Shown here piece after piece: positions 1-7,396 of a DNA stretch of 7,696 nucleotides. Made by a program: the position numbers and the translations under genes. The notes beneath the pieces are model-generated. The model was given only the letters and a program-made list of their open reading frames with translations, did not search any database and was not told the origin of the DNA. Every line of letters starts with the position of its first letter. Within the stretch, counting starts at the first letter, position 1. The stretch is taken from assembly GCA_017384185.1 (NCBI GenBank), contig JAFNUH010000212.1:1-7696 (forward strand), given 5' to 3'. The stretch is from Alistipes sp. GTDB lineage: Bacteria > Bacteroidota > Bacteroidia > Bacteroidales > Rikenellaceae.

Positions 1-1490
1 CCCCACAACTGACCGATGTACTTATCGCTGAATCCCATCTTCTTTGCCTCGCGCAGAGTGGTGATGCAACCCTTATTTTGCGCGACAACCTTCTCCATCT
101 CGACGATGTTCTTCAACTTCTCCAAGAAGAGCATGTCAATCTTTGTGTGGTTGTAGATGATGAGCAAATCAACACCCTTGCGGATAAGCTGTGCGATAGC
201 ATAGATACGGTCGTCGGTACCCTTGCGGATATAATCCAACAGAGCATCTGTCTTCCAATCGTCGAACTTCTTATTGTGGATGTGGCAAACACCTGTCTCC
301 AACGAGCGGATAGCCTTCAAGATACCCTCCTCGATTGTGCGACCGATACTCATTACCTCACCCGTAGCCTTCATCTGAGTGCCCAACTCGTTAGATGCAT
401 CGCTGAACTTATCGAACGGGAAGCGAGCAACCTTCAATACTACATAGTCCAATGCAGGCTCGAAGCAAGCGGGACGACCCGAAATCATAATCTCATCCAA
501 AGTAAGACCTACGGCGATCTTCGCTGTTACACGTGCAATGGGGAAACCACTCGCCTTTGATGCCAAAGCCGATGAACGAGATACACGGGGGTTAACCTCG
601 ATGATATAGTACTTGAATGAGAGAGGATCCAATGCAAACTGCACGTTACAACCGCCCTCAATCTTAAGCTCACGGATAATCTTCAATGCACTACCACGCA
701 ACAACTGATACTCCTTATCTGTAAGGGTCTGCGCTGGAGCGATAACCATAGAGTCACCTGTGTGGATACCTACGGGGTCGATGTTCTCCATACTACAAAT
801 TGCGATAGCGGTATCGTTGCTATCACGCATCACCTCGAACTCAATCTCCTTGTAGCCCTTGATACTCTTCTCAACCAGTACCTGGTGTACGGGAGAGAGC
901 ACCAATGCGTTACGCATAATCTCACGCAACTCCTCCTCGTTGTCGGCGAAGCCACCACCCGTACCACCGAGTGTAAATGCGGGACGCAACACAACGGGGT
1001 AGCCAATCTCCTGGGCAGCCTTAACACCATCCTCCATAGTGTTTACAACAACAGAGGGCAATACGGGCTCACCGATACGAACGCACAACTCCTTGAACAA
1101 CTCACGGTCCTCAGCCTCCTCAATAGACTTGAATGAGGTACCAAGAATCTCAACTTTGCACTCTTCCAAGATACCCTTCTTAGCGAGCTGAACAGCCAAG
1201 TTCAAACCAGTCTGACCACCCAAACCAGGAACGATAGCATCGGGACGCTCATAACGAACAATCTTTGCCACGTACTCCAAAGTCAAGGGCTCCATATAGA
1301 CCTTGTCGGCGATATTTGTATCGGTCATAATAGTTGCGGGGTTTGAGTTAACGAGAATTACCTCATAACCCTCCTCCTTCAATGCCAAGCACGCCTGTGT
1401 ACCTGCATAGTCAAACTCAGCAGCCTGACCAATGACAATCGGACCTGAGCCGATTACCATTACTTTCTTTATATCTGTTCTTCTAGGCAT
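1..1490 (-). CDS. carB: Carbamoyl-phosphate synthase large subunit, N-terminal part (cut by window edge)
   Basis: CarB makes carbamoyl phosphate from bicarbonate, two ATP and ammonia, the first step of pyrimidine and arginine synthesis; it acts in the cytoplasm with CarA. The reverse strand reads openly from the ATG at 1490 for 496 codons to the window edge, about 45% of the usual ~1070 residues. Visible are the carboxyphosphate ATP-grasp domain, with the GGTGGG loop at residues 175-180, [13 protein letters not shown] near 236-247 and [15 protein letters not shown] from 298, then the start of the oligomerisation domain (after ~400). Residues matching E. coli Arg129, Arg169, Glu215, His243, Glu299 and Asn301 are all present, so this half appears catalytically intact. 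The start codon overlaps the end of carA by 8 bases, implying translational coupling. The carbamate-kinase half and the allosteric domain are not in the window. Confidence 0.97.
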   Translation of the reverse strand, partial: MPRRTDIKKVMVIGSGPIVIGQAAEFDYAGTQACLALKEEGYEVILVNSNPATIMTDTNIADKVYMEPLTLEYVAKIVRYERPDAIVPGLGGQTGLNLAVQLAKKGILEECKVEILGTSFKSIEEAEDRELFKELCVRIGEPVLPSVVVNTMEDGVKAAQEIGYPVVLRPAFTLGGTGGGFADNEEELREIMRNALVLSPVHQVLVEKSIKGYKEIEFEVMRDSNDTAIAICSMENIDPVGIHTGDSMVIAPAQTLTDKEYQLLRGSALKIIRELKIEGGCNVQFALDPLSFKYYIIEVNPRVSRSSALASKASGFPIARVTAKIAVGLTLDEIMISGRPACFEPALDYVVLKVARFPFDKFSDASNELGTQMKATGEVMSIGRTIEEGILKAIRSLETGVCHIHNKKFDDWKTDALLDYIRKGTDDRIYAIAQLIRKGVDLLIIYNHTKIDMLFLEKLKNIVEMEKVVAQNKGCITTLREAKKMGFSDKYIGQLW

Positions 1491-2571
1491 TTTGTTTCTC
1501 CTCCATCAGTTTAATGAATTTATCGAAAAGATAGGCGCAATCCTGCGGACCCGGAGCACTCTCGGGATAGAACTGCAAAGCGTACATCTTATCCTCAGCA
1601 CACTCCAAGCCCTCGACTGTGTTATCGAGAACATTCTCGTGTGTGACAGCCAAACGAGTACCTGTAAGCGACGCAGCATCTACGGCGTAATCGTGGCTTT
1701 GCGAGGTCATATCAATACGACCTGACGAGAGGGTACGTACTGCGGGCGAGCCGTGGTGACCACACTTCATCTTATAAACCTTAGCACCGTATGCCAAAGC
1801 GATAAGCTCCATACCGAGCGAGATACCCAACATAGGAATCTTACCATCAACCTCCTTAATCAACTCTATAACCTCAGTCAACTCCTCGGGGTTACCGGGA
1901 CCGTTTGAGATAAAGATACCGTCGGGGTTAAATGCCATAATCTCCTCCAAGGTTGTGTTGTAGGGAACAACCGTAACGTTGCAACCACGGCTTGTAAACT
2001 GCTCGATGATGCTGTGCTTAATACCGCAATCAACAGCTACGATATCATACTTGTGGTTGGGAGTACGTGAGAACCAGCGCTTACGGCTGCTAACCTTAGC
2101 TACCTGATTCTTAGGCTGGGGAGCATTCTTAATCATCTCGAGAGCCTGCTCTGTTGTAGTATCGATGTTAACGATAGCTGCACGCTGTGAGCCCTCGTCA
2201 CGGATGATACGTACAATCATACGAGTATCAACGCCTGCGATGCAAGGGATACCAGCCTCTTCGAGTGTCTCTGAGAAGGTCTTCGTATAGCGGAAGTTGC
2301 TGGGGTTCTCGTTGCACTCACGCACAACCATACCGCCCACCTGCGGAGTCTTTGACTCAAAATCCTCGTCTGTGATACCGTAGTTACCAATCAACGGATA
2401 TGCCATCACAACAATCTGATCTACGCACGAAGGGTCAGAGAGAATCTCCTGATAACCCACCACCGAAGTGTTGAAAACGATGTCGCTCACACGCTCAACA
2501 TTGGCACCAAAGCCATAGCCGAGGAACTCACGACCGTTCTCAAGAACTAACTTTTTTGTAAATGGTTTCAT
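1483..2571 (-). CDS. carA: Carbamoyl-phosphate synthase small subunit with a degenerate glutaminase active site
   Basis: CarA normally hydrolyses glutamine and passes ammonia to CarB. The 362-residue product has the usual length. Its N-terminal CPSase domain has [16 protein letters not shown] at residues 33-48, and a class I glutamine amidotransferase domain starts near 175. The family nucleophile motif GICLGHQ reads GISLGME (249-255), so Cys is Ser251, and the Gln-binding His-Gln pair is Met254-Glu255. The catalytic His in QxHPE is Tyr335 (QFYPE); only Glu337 of the triad remains. The QNHG(F/Y) motif reads QSHDY (291-295), and the GHHG motif lacks the usual N-H-P that follows. Known: E. coli Cys269 or His353 mutants lose glutamine-dependent activity but keep ammonia-dependent activity, and vertebrate CPS I has Ser at this Cys. 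Inferred: the subunit is a structural partner for an ammonia-dependent synthase. It lies 34 bases after pyrC and overlaps carB by 8. The gene is otherwise undamaged, which argues against random decay. Confidence 0.95.
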   Translation of the reverse strand: MKPFTKKLVLENGREFLGYGFGANVERVSDIVFNTSVVGYQEILSDPSCVDQIVVMAYPLIGNYGITDEDFESKTPQVGGMVVRECNENPSNFRYTKTFSETLEEAGIPCIAGVDTRMIVRIIRDEGSQRAAIVNIDTTTEQALEMIKNAPQPKNQVAKVSSRKRWFSRTPNHKYDIVAVDCGIKHSIIEQFTSRGCNVTVVPYNTTLEEIMAFNPDGIFISNGPGNPEELTEVIELIKEVDGKIPMLGISLGMELIALAYGAKVYKMKCGHHGSPAVRTLSSGRIDMTSQSHDYAVDAASLTGTRLAVTHENVLDNTVEGLECAEDKMYALQFYPESAPGPQDCAYLFDKFIKLMEEKQNA

Positions 2572-2605
2572 TCGTTTACTTTTGATTTTATATTATTTGT
2601 TTTAC

Positions 2606-3874
2606 CTATTTTTCATATGCTACTCGTCCGTCAACAAGCGTCAGGCGGCACTCACCCTGCAACTGCCAACCCTCGAACGGGGTACTGCGTCCCTTTGTGA
2701 GGAATGTTGATGGATCGACCGTAAACTCCTTCTCAAGGTCGAATACTGTAATATCAGCAGGCTCACCCTCAGCCAAACCTCCGCCAATACCAAATATTTT
2801 GCGGGGAGCCTCAGCCATAACCTCGACAGCCTTCTCGAGTGAAATCACGCCCTGCTTAACCAACTTGGTATAGATTACGGGGAACGATGTCTCGAGACCT
2901 ACAACGCCCATTGCGCTACGCTCCAAGCCTCGTGACTTCTCCTCAGCGGTGTGGGGTGCGTGGTCTGTTGCAACAACATCGATAGTGCCATCTACAAGAC
3001 CTGCAACCAATGCATCACGGTCTGCGGCTGAACGAATCGGGGGATTCATCTTAAAGCGACCCTCCTCCTTAATCTCCATATCGCACATCGTGAGGTAGTG
3101 GGGACCTGTCTCGCAAGTAATCTTCACACCACGAGCCTTCGCCTGACGAATAAGCTCAACGGTCTCCTTTGTTGAGATGTGGCAAACGTGATAACGACAA
3201 CCTGCCTCTGCAGCCAACTCAATATCTCGCTCCACCTGCTTCCACTCGCTCTCTGAGCAGATACCTCGGTGACCATTCTTTGCAGCATACTCGCCATCGT
3301 GGATGTAACCACCACGCAACAACTCATCAACCTCGCAGTGAGCAGCGATGATAGTGTCGGTTGCAGCAGCCTGCACCATAGCTTGGCGCATAACCTCCTC
3401 GCCCTGCACACCTGTGCCATCGTCTGAGAAGCCTGCAACGTAGGGTTTCAACGCAGCAAAGTCAACCAACTCATCACCCGCACGCTTGCGTGTTATGGTG
3501 GCGTATGGCAACACCTTAATCACAGCATCACGCTCAATGATATCCAATTGCTGCTGAAGATTCTCCATAGAGTCGGGTGCAGGTGCCAAATTAGGCATAG
3601 AGCATACGGTTGTAAAACCGCCGTGCGCCGCAGCTGCCGTACCCGTTGCAATAGTCTCCTTTGAAGAGAATCCAGGCTCACGAAGATGCACGTGCAAATC
3701 AACGAATCCACTCATCACGGTAAGACCCGCACAATCGTAAATTTTATCATTTGAAGAGGGTTCGATATTGGCTGCAATAAGCTCAATCTTACCATCAGCG
3801 ATAGCAACATCAGCTCTCTCTATCAAGCCATTACGCACCAGCGTACCACCCTTAAGAATTATTCTTTCACTCAT
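2606..3874 (-). CDS. pyrC: Dihydroorotase, class I (zinc amidohydrolase)
   Basis: Dihydroorotase interconverts carbamoyl-aspartate and dihydroorotate, the third step of pyrimidine synthesis, in the cytoplasm. The 422-residue product has the length of class I enzymes. The amidohydrolase metal ligands are all recognisable: HVH at residues 61-63 followed by LREPG, Asp in FSDDG (149-153), His179 in AHCE, His232 in CHIS, and Asp304 in TDHAPH. The substrate-binding NPPIR is at 277-281. It is catalytically complete and closer to the bacterial class I/allantoinase-like branch than to E. coli PyrC (class II). The ATG at 3874 is chosen because the usual N-terminal strand follows at once and the only codon just upstream (a GTG) is out of frame and soon stops. 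It is the first gene of the pyrC-carA-carB run. A leader ORF and a terminator-like hairpin lie immediately upstream, so expression is probably attenuated. Confidence 0.96.
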   Translation of the reverse strand: MSERIILKGGTLVRNGLIERADVAIADGKIELIAANIEPSSNDKIYDCAGLTVMSGFVDLHVHLREPGFSSKETIATGTAAAAHGGFTTVCSMPNLAPAPDSMENLQQQLDIIERDAVIKVLPYATITRKRAGDELVDFAALKPYVAGFSDDGTGVQGEEVMRQAMVQAAATDTIIAAHCEVDELLRGGYIHDGEYAAKNGHRGICSESEWKQVERDIELAAEAGCRYHVCHISTKETVELIRQAKARGVKITCETGPHYLTMCDMEIKEEGRFKMNPPIRSAADRDALVAGLVDGTIDVVATDHAPHTAEEKSRGLERSAMGVVGLETSFPVIYTKLVKQGVISLEKAVEVMAEAPRKIFGIGGGLAEGEPADITVFDLEKEFTVDPSTFLTKGRSTPFEGWQLQGECRLTLVDGRVAYEK

Positions 3875-3884
3875 ATATATTCAC

Positions 3885-3909
3885 AAAAAGGGCGACCAAA
3901 CAGTCGCCC
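3885..3909 (-). terminator. Intrinsic terminator-like hairpin (attenuator) just upstream of pyrC
   Basis: In the minus-strand transcript a perfect 7-bp stem, GGGCGAC pairing with GTCGCCC, encloses the loop TGTTTG (a U-G wobble can add an eighth pair). It is followed directly by five U's at 3889-3885. Six of the seven pairs are G-C. The U tract ends ten bases before the pyrC start codon and there is no gene end other than the 41-codon leader just before it. Its place is therefore that of a regulatory terminator inside a leader, not an end-of-operon terminator. It would reduce readthrough into pyrC-carA-carB unless the stem is prevented from forming. Confidence 0.85.
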
Positions 3910-3915
3910 AATATA

Positions 3916-4041
3916 TTAACAAATAAAAACAGTTGTAACGTCGTTCTGAATAACGGTAATAGAAACAGAAAAACAAGCTTGAGAATTGTTCAACGAGCGA
4001 TGTTTCGCTGACAACGGAGATATGTTACTCTGCTTATTCAT
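3916..4041 (-). CDS. Putative 41-residue regulatory leader peptide of the pyr operon
   Basis: A short ORF begins with ATG at 4041, about a dozen bases after the expected transcription start, and ends with TAA at 3918-3916, six bases before the attenuator hairpin. It encodes 41 residues, starting MNKQSNISPLSAKHRSL and ending ITVIQNDVTTVFIC. It shows no domain, no signal peptide and no run of a single amino-acid codon, so an amino-acid-sensing leader such as trp or his is unlikely. The second half is U-rich in the transcript: 15 of the 23 bases before the hairpin are U. In E. coli pyrBI and pyrE, low UTP stalls RNA polymerase in such a stretch, the trailing ribosome closes up and blocks the terminator. 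A ribosome at this stop codon would cover most of the hairpin's 5' arm. The reading frame could exist by chance; its placement between promoter and hairpin is the main support. Confidence 0.65.
   Translation of the reverse strand: MNKQSNISPLSAKHRSLNNSQACFSVSITVIQNDVTTVFIC
3996..4009 (-). other. Small hairpin in the pyr leader, possible pause hairpin
   Basis: The leader transcript contains AGCGA-AACA-TCGCT, a perfect 5-bp stem with a 4-base loop. It lies inside the leader ORF, about 20 bases upstream of the U-rich stretch that begins near 3978. A hairpin before the U-rich region could slow RNA polymerase while the first ribosome loads, as described for pyrimidine attenuators in enterobacteria. 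The stem is short and could be chance, so the role is only suggested. Confidence 0.3.
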
Positions 4042-4060
4042 ACCGACCAATTTATTTCCT

Positions 4061-4069
4061 GCAAAGATA
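4061..4069 (-). promoter_or_regulatory. Bacteroidota -7 promoter element for the pyrC-carA-carB operon
   Basis: The minus strand reads TATCTTTGC, an exact match to the TAnnTTTGC element recognised by the primary sigma factor of Bacteroidota. Transcription would begin around 4053-4056, giving a leader of about 180 bases before pyrC. A clear -33 TTTG at the normal spacing is not seen: the nearest TTTG (4085-4082) is too close. A run of T's on the transcribed strand sits just upstream at 4079-4073. Confidence 0.7.
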
Positions 4070-4146
4070 AGAAAAAAATTCCAAATAGTTCATCACTCAG
4101 CATACTTTTTTAACTATAATTTCACACAGATTCGACATCACCCGCA

Positions 4147-7100
4147 TTAGAATAAAATACGTGCCCCGAGCTGCATACTCCATCGAGACAAAAGGTCATC
4201 CGCAGTAAGTTTTGCCCCCGTGAAACGACATACCGCCTCGCCATCTTCAACCCCCGACACGGTAACGGGCTGCAAACGCACACCAGAGATATTATAGTAT
4301 GCTCCCCAATGGCGACAAATAAGGTTACCAAGGTTCATCACATCGAGCGATATTTCCACCTTACGAGCAGTTTGCCCACCAAAATAGAATCCGTGCGCAA
4401 GATGCAAATCTATGCGATGCTCGGCAGGTGCCTGCATTGAGTTACGCTCGGCAAAACGACCACGATTACGGCTTAGATATCTATCCTCCTCGATAAACAA
4501 ATTCCAACGCTCACGAGATGTCGCATCAGCAAAACGCATTTGAGCCATCTCTGCCTCAGTGGGAATATACATCAGAGTTGAGCCAAACGTACCGTCGCCA
4601 TTAAAATCAACACTCTCCCCAAAGCACAACGAGTAACGCTGACCAGAGGTCATCTGATATACCAAACCAGCACTGACATCGAATAGGCGAGAGTAACGCT
4701 TATGATATGATGCCGCCAGCGAAACCTTATGTGGCACATCGTACGCTGAGAACGAGAGTGGCTGATTGTTCAAATCAAGCGCATAGGTGCGATTCCAATT
4801 GCTCGACGATGAGGTCGAAGGCACATCACACGCCGCATACGAATGTCCAAAAATATACGATGCCATCAACGACAAACCCCACGAAAAATCCTTCGCCACG
4901 CTTCCCGAAAGCGAGTAAGAGTAGCCCTTAGACGTGTTATCGAGATAATATATAGCCGAATACTCGTTAGTCGTTGTGCGGTTTAGCGGCAGAGCAGATA
5001 CCTCGTTACCCTCCGCAAGATAGAGCTTTTTACCTGTATGCTCGATAGCAAGATTACGGAATACAGCATTATGCAGAGTCTTTGTATATAAAGCCTCAGC
5101 ACGAAGATTCCAACCATCGTTTGTAGTAAATCCCACAGCAAGTGACGCCTTAAGATTCTGCGGATAGCGGAACTTACGATTCATCGCATTGAGCATAAAA
5201 CTTGTATTCGAGAGGGTAGTAGGCGAGGGCTTAACAGCAAATGGCGCAGCCGACTCCAGAATCTCTCCACCCTCACTTGGTGCTGTCAATCGCAAACCTT
5301 TCTGCTCAACACCCGTATTAGAGTAGTTGTTTACTATCCAAACAAATGGCACCTGCCCTGTAAAAACACCTACACCTCCATCAACACTAATGCGACCAGA
5401 CTCATAATCTCGCACCCACGACAAACCAACACGTGGCGATAAGAGAAGCTGAGCCTTAGGCACATCGCCAATACGAACATCATACTTCTTTGCAATCTCG
5501 CCCGAATTAAACTCCTCATTGGGTGTCGGTGAATTAAATATCAACGGTAGGGTAGCACGCAGACCATACGTAAGGTTCAATCCACGCCCTAACGCCCAAC
5601 AATCCTGCAAGTACAGGCTAAGCTCGGCAGCACGGAATTTCGGACCCCACGTAGTTGTTCCGGTCACATTTGGGTCGGTATAGTTATACTCGTATTGCGA
5701 TGCCATATCTCGCTCGAAATCTGCGACTGAGTTGTATGTATATGTGCCGTATGAGTTTGCCAAATAGCGGTTATGGATATTATAAAACTCGTGATGCATA
5801 CCCGCAGTAATAGAGTGCGAGCCACGCTCGATGATAAGGTCATCCGTCAATGTTAGTACATTCTGCTTCAACGCATTAACACCTGCGTAACGGTTATTTC
5901 CAATATTTATGGTAACGCCTCCCGTCTTTCCCGCATTACGGATTATAACGCTCGGCAAATCACCCTCTACATCAGGACCACGACCATCGCCCACACGTGA
6001 AAAACCAACTCTCAAAGTATTATGAGCGTGGTCTGTAATACGTGACTCGAGCGAGAGCGCAAGATGGTGTGCCGTGCTATAATTAGCATAGCCTGAGCCA
6101 TTAAAGGTAAATGATGTCATAGAATTAGCATACTCCTCGGCACGAGCATCCAAATAACTATAACTTGCCGAAAGACGATTGTAATCGTTTATATGCCAAT
6201 CCAGTGTAGCAAGCAACGAGCCCGAGCGCTGCTGCACATCACGTCCACCTACGCCACCGCCATCATAGCCCGTCAACGCCTTATATCTATTAGATATTCG
6301 CTCCAGCTCCGCAGCATCCAACGCCACACCCTCATAACCAAGGTAGTGAGATGAGGGAGATGTATCGAGATTATACTCGCCACTAACGAAGAAGAAGAGA
6401 CGATTTTTTACTATCGGACCACCCAGCGTAACGCCATAAATCTGCGTTGATTGCTGCTCCAACTTTGCACGATTTACCACATCACGACCAGCTGTCGTAC
6501 CATAGAAGTCCTGATTATTATAATAGGTATATGCGCTACCCTTAAACTCGTTTGTTCCCGACTTGGTTACGGCATTAATAGCTCCGCCACCAAAGCCACT
6601 CATACGCACATCATACGATGCAACAGCAACCTCAATCTGCTCGATGGCATCCAATGAAACAGGGTTAGCATTTGACAATCCTCCGTTTGTTCCCGACGAG
6701 GATAATCCATACATATCATTATTCGCTACACCGTTAATCATAAACGAGTTATAGCGATTAGCTACACCACCATATGATATACCGCCACCCTTTGAAGCCA
6801 CAGCCTGAGGCATCAATCGAACCACATCGTAGAGCGAGCGTGACACTGTAGGCATCTGCGAGATAAGCCGTTCGTCGAATTTCTCAGCAACGTCGCCCGA
6901 ACGCCGAGCCGTAGCCGTCACCACAACGGCATCCAAAGCCTCTGTTTCATACAGCATTATATCCTCGACGTGCGCATCACCGACACGCATAATCATCTGC
7001 TCGCTATGATAATTCTGATACCCCACATAGCTAACCTCTAACTGATAGCCCTCGGCTGGACGTATTCCGTGCAACGAGTAACGCCCCTGCACATCCGTAG

Positions 7101-7269
7101 CCACAGCATATGTGCGTCCTGTCTGGGGGTGCGACAGCACAACGGTAGCTCCAATTAACAACTCTTCTGATTGATTTTTAACAACGCCACGAAGCGAGGC
7201 AGTAGTAACCTGAGCCACAGCGAAGGTAAGGCTCAGCAATGCAAATAAAAGACAGGTAAATCTCTTCAT
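4147..7269 (-). CDS. TonB-dependent outer-membrane receptor, Oar-like
   Basis: The 1040-residue product is an outer-membrane active transporter powered through TonB; the substrate cannot be told. A signal peptide (residues 1-19 or 20, ending AVAQ) is followed by a carboxypeptidase-regulatory-like beta domain (~21-110), the LDAVVVTAT segment typical of these receptors (112-120), a plug domain (~130-245), and a beta barrel ending in phenylalanine (ILF). The plug carries RYNSFMINGVANND, SLDAIEQIEV and FGGGAINAVTKSGTN, the pattern of the Oar group rather than of SusC. A DFNGDGT loop near the C-terminus resembles calcium-loop sequences common in this group. No SusD-type lipoprotein gene is next to it: downstream lies the pyr operon, upstream a divergent gene. 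No convincing terminator was found between its TAA and the pyr promoter, so some readthrough into the pyr leader is possible. The ATG at 7269 gives a clean signal peptide. Confidence 0.93.
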   Translation of the reverse strand: MKRFTCLLFALLSLTFAVAQVTTASLRGVVKNQSEELLIGATVVLSHPQTGRTYAVATDVQGRYSLHGIRPAEGYQLEVSYVGYQNYHSEQMIMRVGDAHVEDIMLYETEALDAVVVTATARRSGDVAEKFDERLISQMPTVSRSLYDVVRLMPQAVASKGGGISYGGVANRYNSFMINGVANNDMYGLSSSGTNGGLSNANPVSLDAIEQIEVAVASYDVRMSGFGGGAINAVTKSGTNEFKGSAYTYYNNQDFYGTTAGRDVVNRAKLEQQSTQIYGVTLGGPIVKNRLFFFVSGEYNLDTSPSSHYLGYEGVALDAAELERISNRYKALTGYDGGGVGGRDVQQRSGSLLATLDWHINDYNRLSASYSYLDARAEEYANSMTSFTFNGSGYANYSTAHHLALSLESRITDHAHNTLRVGFSRVGDGRGPDVEGDLPSVIIRNAGKTGGVTINIGNNRYAGVNALKQNVLTLTDDLIIERGSHSITAGMHHEFYNIHNRYLANSYGTYTYNSVADFERDMASQYEYNYTDPNVTGTTTWGPKFRAAELSLYLQDCWALGRGLNLTYGLRATLPLIFNSPTPNEEFNSGEIAKKYDVRIGDVPKAQLLLSPRVGLSWVRDYESGRISVDGGVGVFTGQVPFVWIVNNYSNTGVEQKGLRLTAPSEGGEILESAAPFAVKPSPTTLSNTSFMLNAMNRKFRYPQNLKASLAVGFTTNDGWNLRAEALYTKTLHNAVFRNLAIEHTGKKLYLAEGNEVSALPLNRTTTNEYSAIYYLDNTSKGYSYSLSGSVAKDFSWGLSLMASYIFGHSYAACDVPSTSSSSNWNRTYALDLNNQPLSFSAYDVPHKVSLAASYHKRYSRLFDVSAGLVYQMTSGQRYSLCFGESVDFNGDGTFGSTLMYIPTEAEMAQMRFADATSRERWNLFIEEDRYLSRNRGRFAERNSMQAPAEHRIDLHLAHGFYFGGQTARKVEISLDVMNLGNLICRHWGAYYNISGVRLQPVTVSGVEDGEAVCRFTGAKLTADDLLSRWSMQLGARILF

Positions 7270-7284
7270 CTCAATCTGTTTAGG

Positions 7285-7301
7285 GCGCCTATTTACGGCG
7301 C
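7285..7301 (-). repeat. Short inverted repeat in the receptor's 5' leader
   Basis: GCGCC and GGCGC face each other across 7 A/T-rich bases (7285-7289 and 7297-7301), ending 15 bases before the receptor start codon. In the transcript it would be a 5-bp, fully G-C hairpin near the ribosome-loading region. It may be an operator half-site pair, a translation-modulating hairpin, or chance. Confidence 0.35.
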
Positions 7302-7349
7302 AAATTCAACACACAATCTCCACATACCCTCCTGTCGAGAGTAATCAAT

Positions 7350-7358
7350 GCAAATATA
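7350..7358 (-). promoter_or_regulatory. Bacteroidota -7 promoter element for the TonB-dependent receptor
   Basis: The minus strand reads TATATTTGC, matching TAnnTTTGC. It implies a start site near 7342-7345 and an untranslated leader of about 75 bases before the receptor ATG. No -33 TTTG is apparent at normal spacing. It lies 12 bases from the plus-strand element at 7371-7379, so the two promoters must share the same upstream DNA. Confidence 0.65.
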
Positions 7359-7370
7359 GAAAAAAAATCG

Positions 7371-7379
7371 TATTTTTGC
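7371..7379 (+). promoter_or_regulatory. Bacteroidota -7 promoter element for the yqaA-like gene
   Basis: The plus strand reads TATTTTTGC, matching TAnnTTTGC. Transcription would begin around 7385-7387, only about ten bases before the ATG at 7397. This short leader argues for the ATG start over the in-frame TTG at 7376, which lies within the promoter element itself. A -33 element is not evident. Confidence 0.65.
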
Positions 7380-7396
7380 ATCGTTATTTATATAGT

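Noticed and set aside
78..1136. Plus-strand open frames of 160 and 124 codons opposite carB
   Set aside because: They lie antisense to a continuous, strongly conserved CarB frame and show no recognisable protein features.
1432..1725. Plus-strand 97-codon frame across the carA/carB border
   Set aside because: It is antisense to the ends of two well-supported genes, with no promoter element or family match.
3124..3711. Short frames on both strands inside pyrC
   Set aside because: They are out-of-frame or antisense shadows of a complete dihydroorotase frame.
3916..4041. Amino-acid-sensing leader peptide (trp/his type)
   Set aside because: No run of one amino-acid codon is present; the notable property is U-richness of the transcript, which fits UTP sensing.
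3910..4060. PyrR-binding attenuator as an alternative reading of the pyr leader
   Set aside because: Only a CAGAG pentamer recalls the PyrR loop; the surrounding conserved stem and the usual antiterminator/anti-antiterminator set are not seen.
4070..4146. Terminator for the TonB-dependent receptor
   Set aside because: A T tract is present on the minus strand at 4079-4073, but no stable G-C stem precedes it; only a 4-bp AGTT/AACT pairing was found.
4122..4331. Minus-strand 69-codon frame at the 3' end of the receptor gene
   Set aside because: It overlaps the receptor out of frame over nearly its whole length and has no protein signature.
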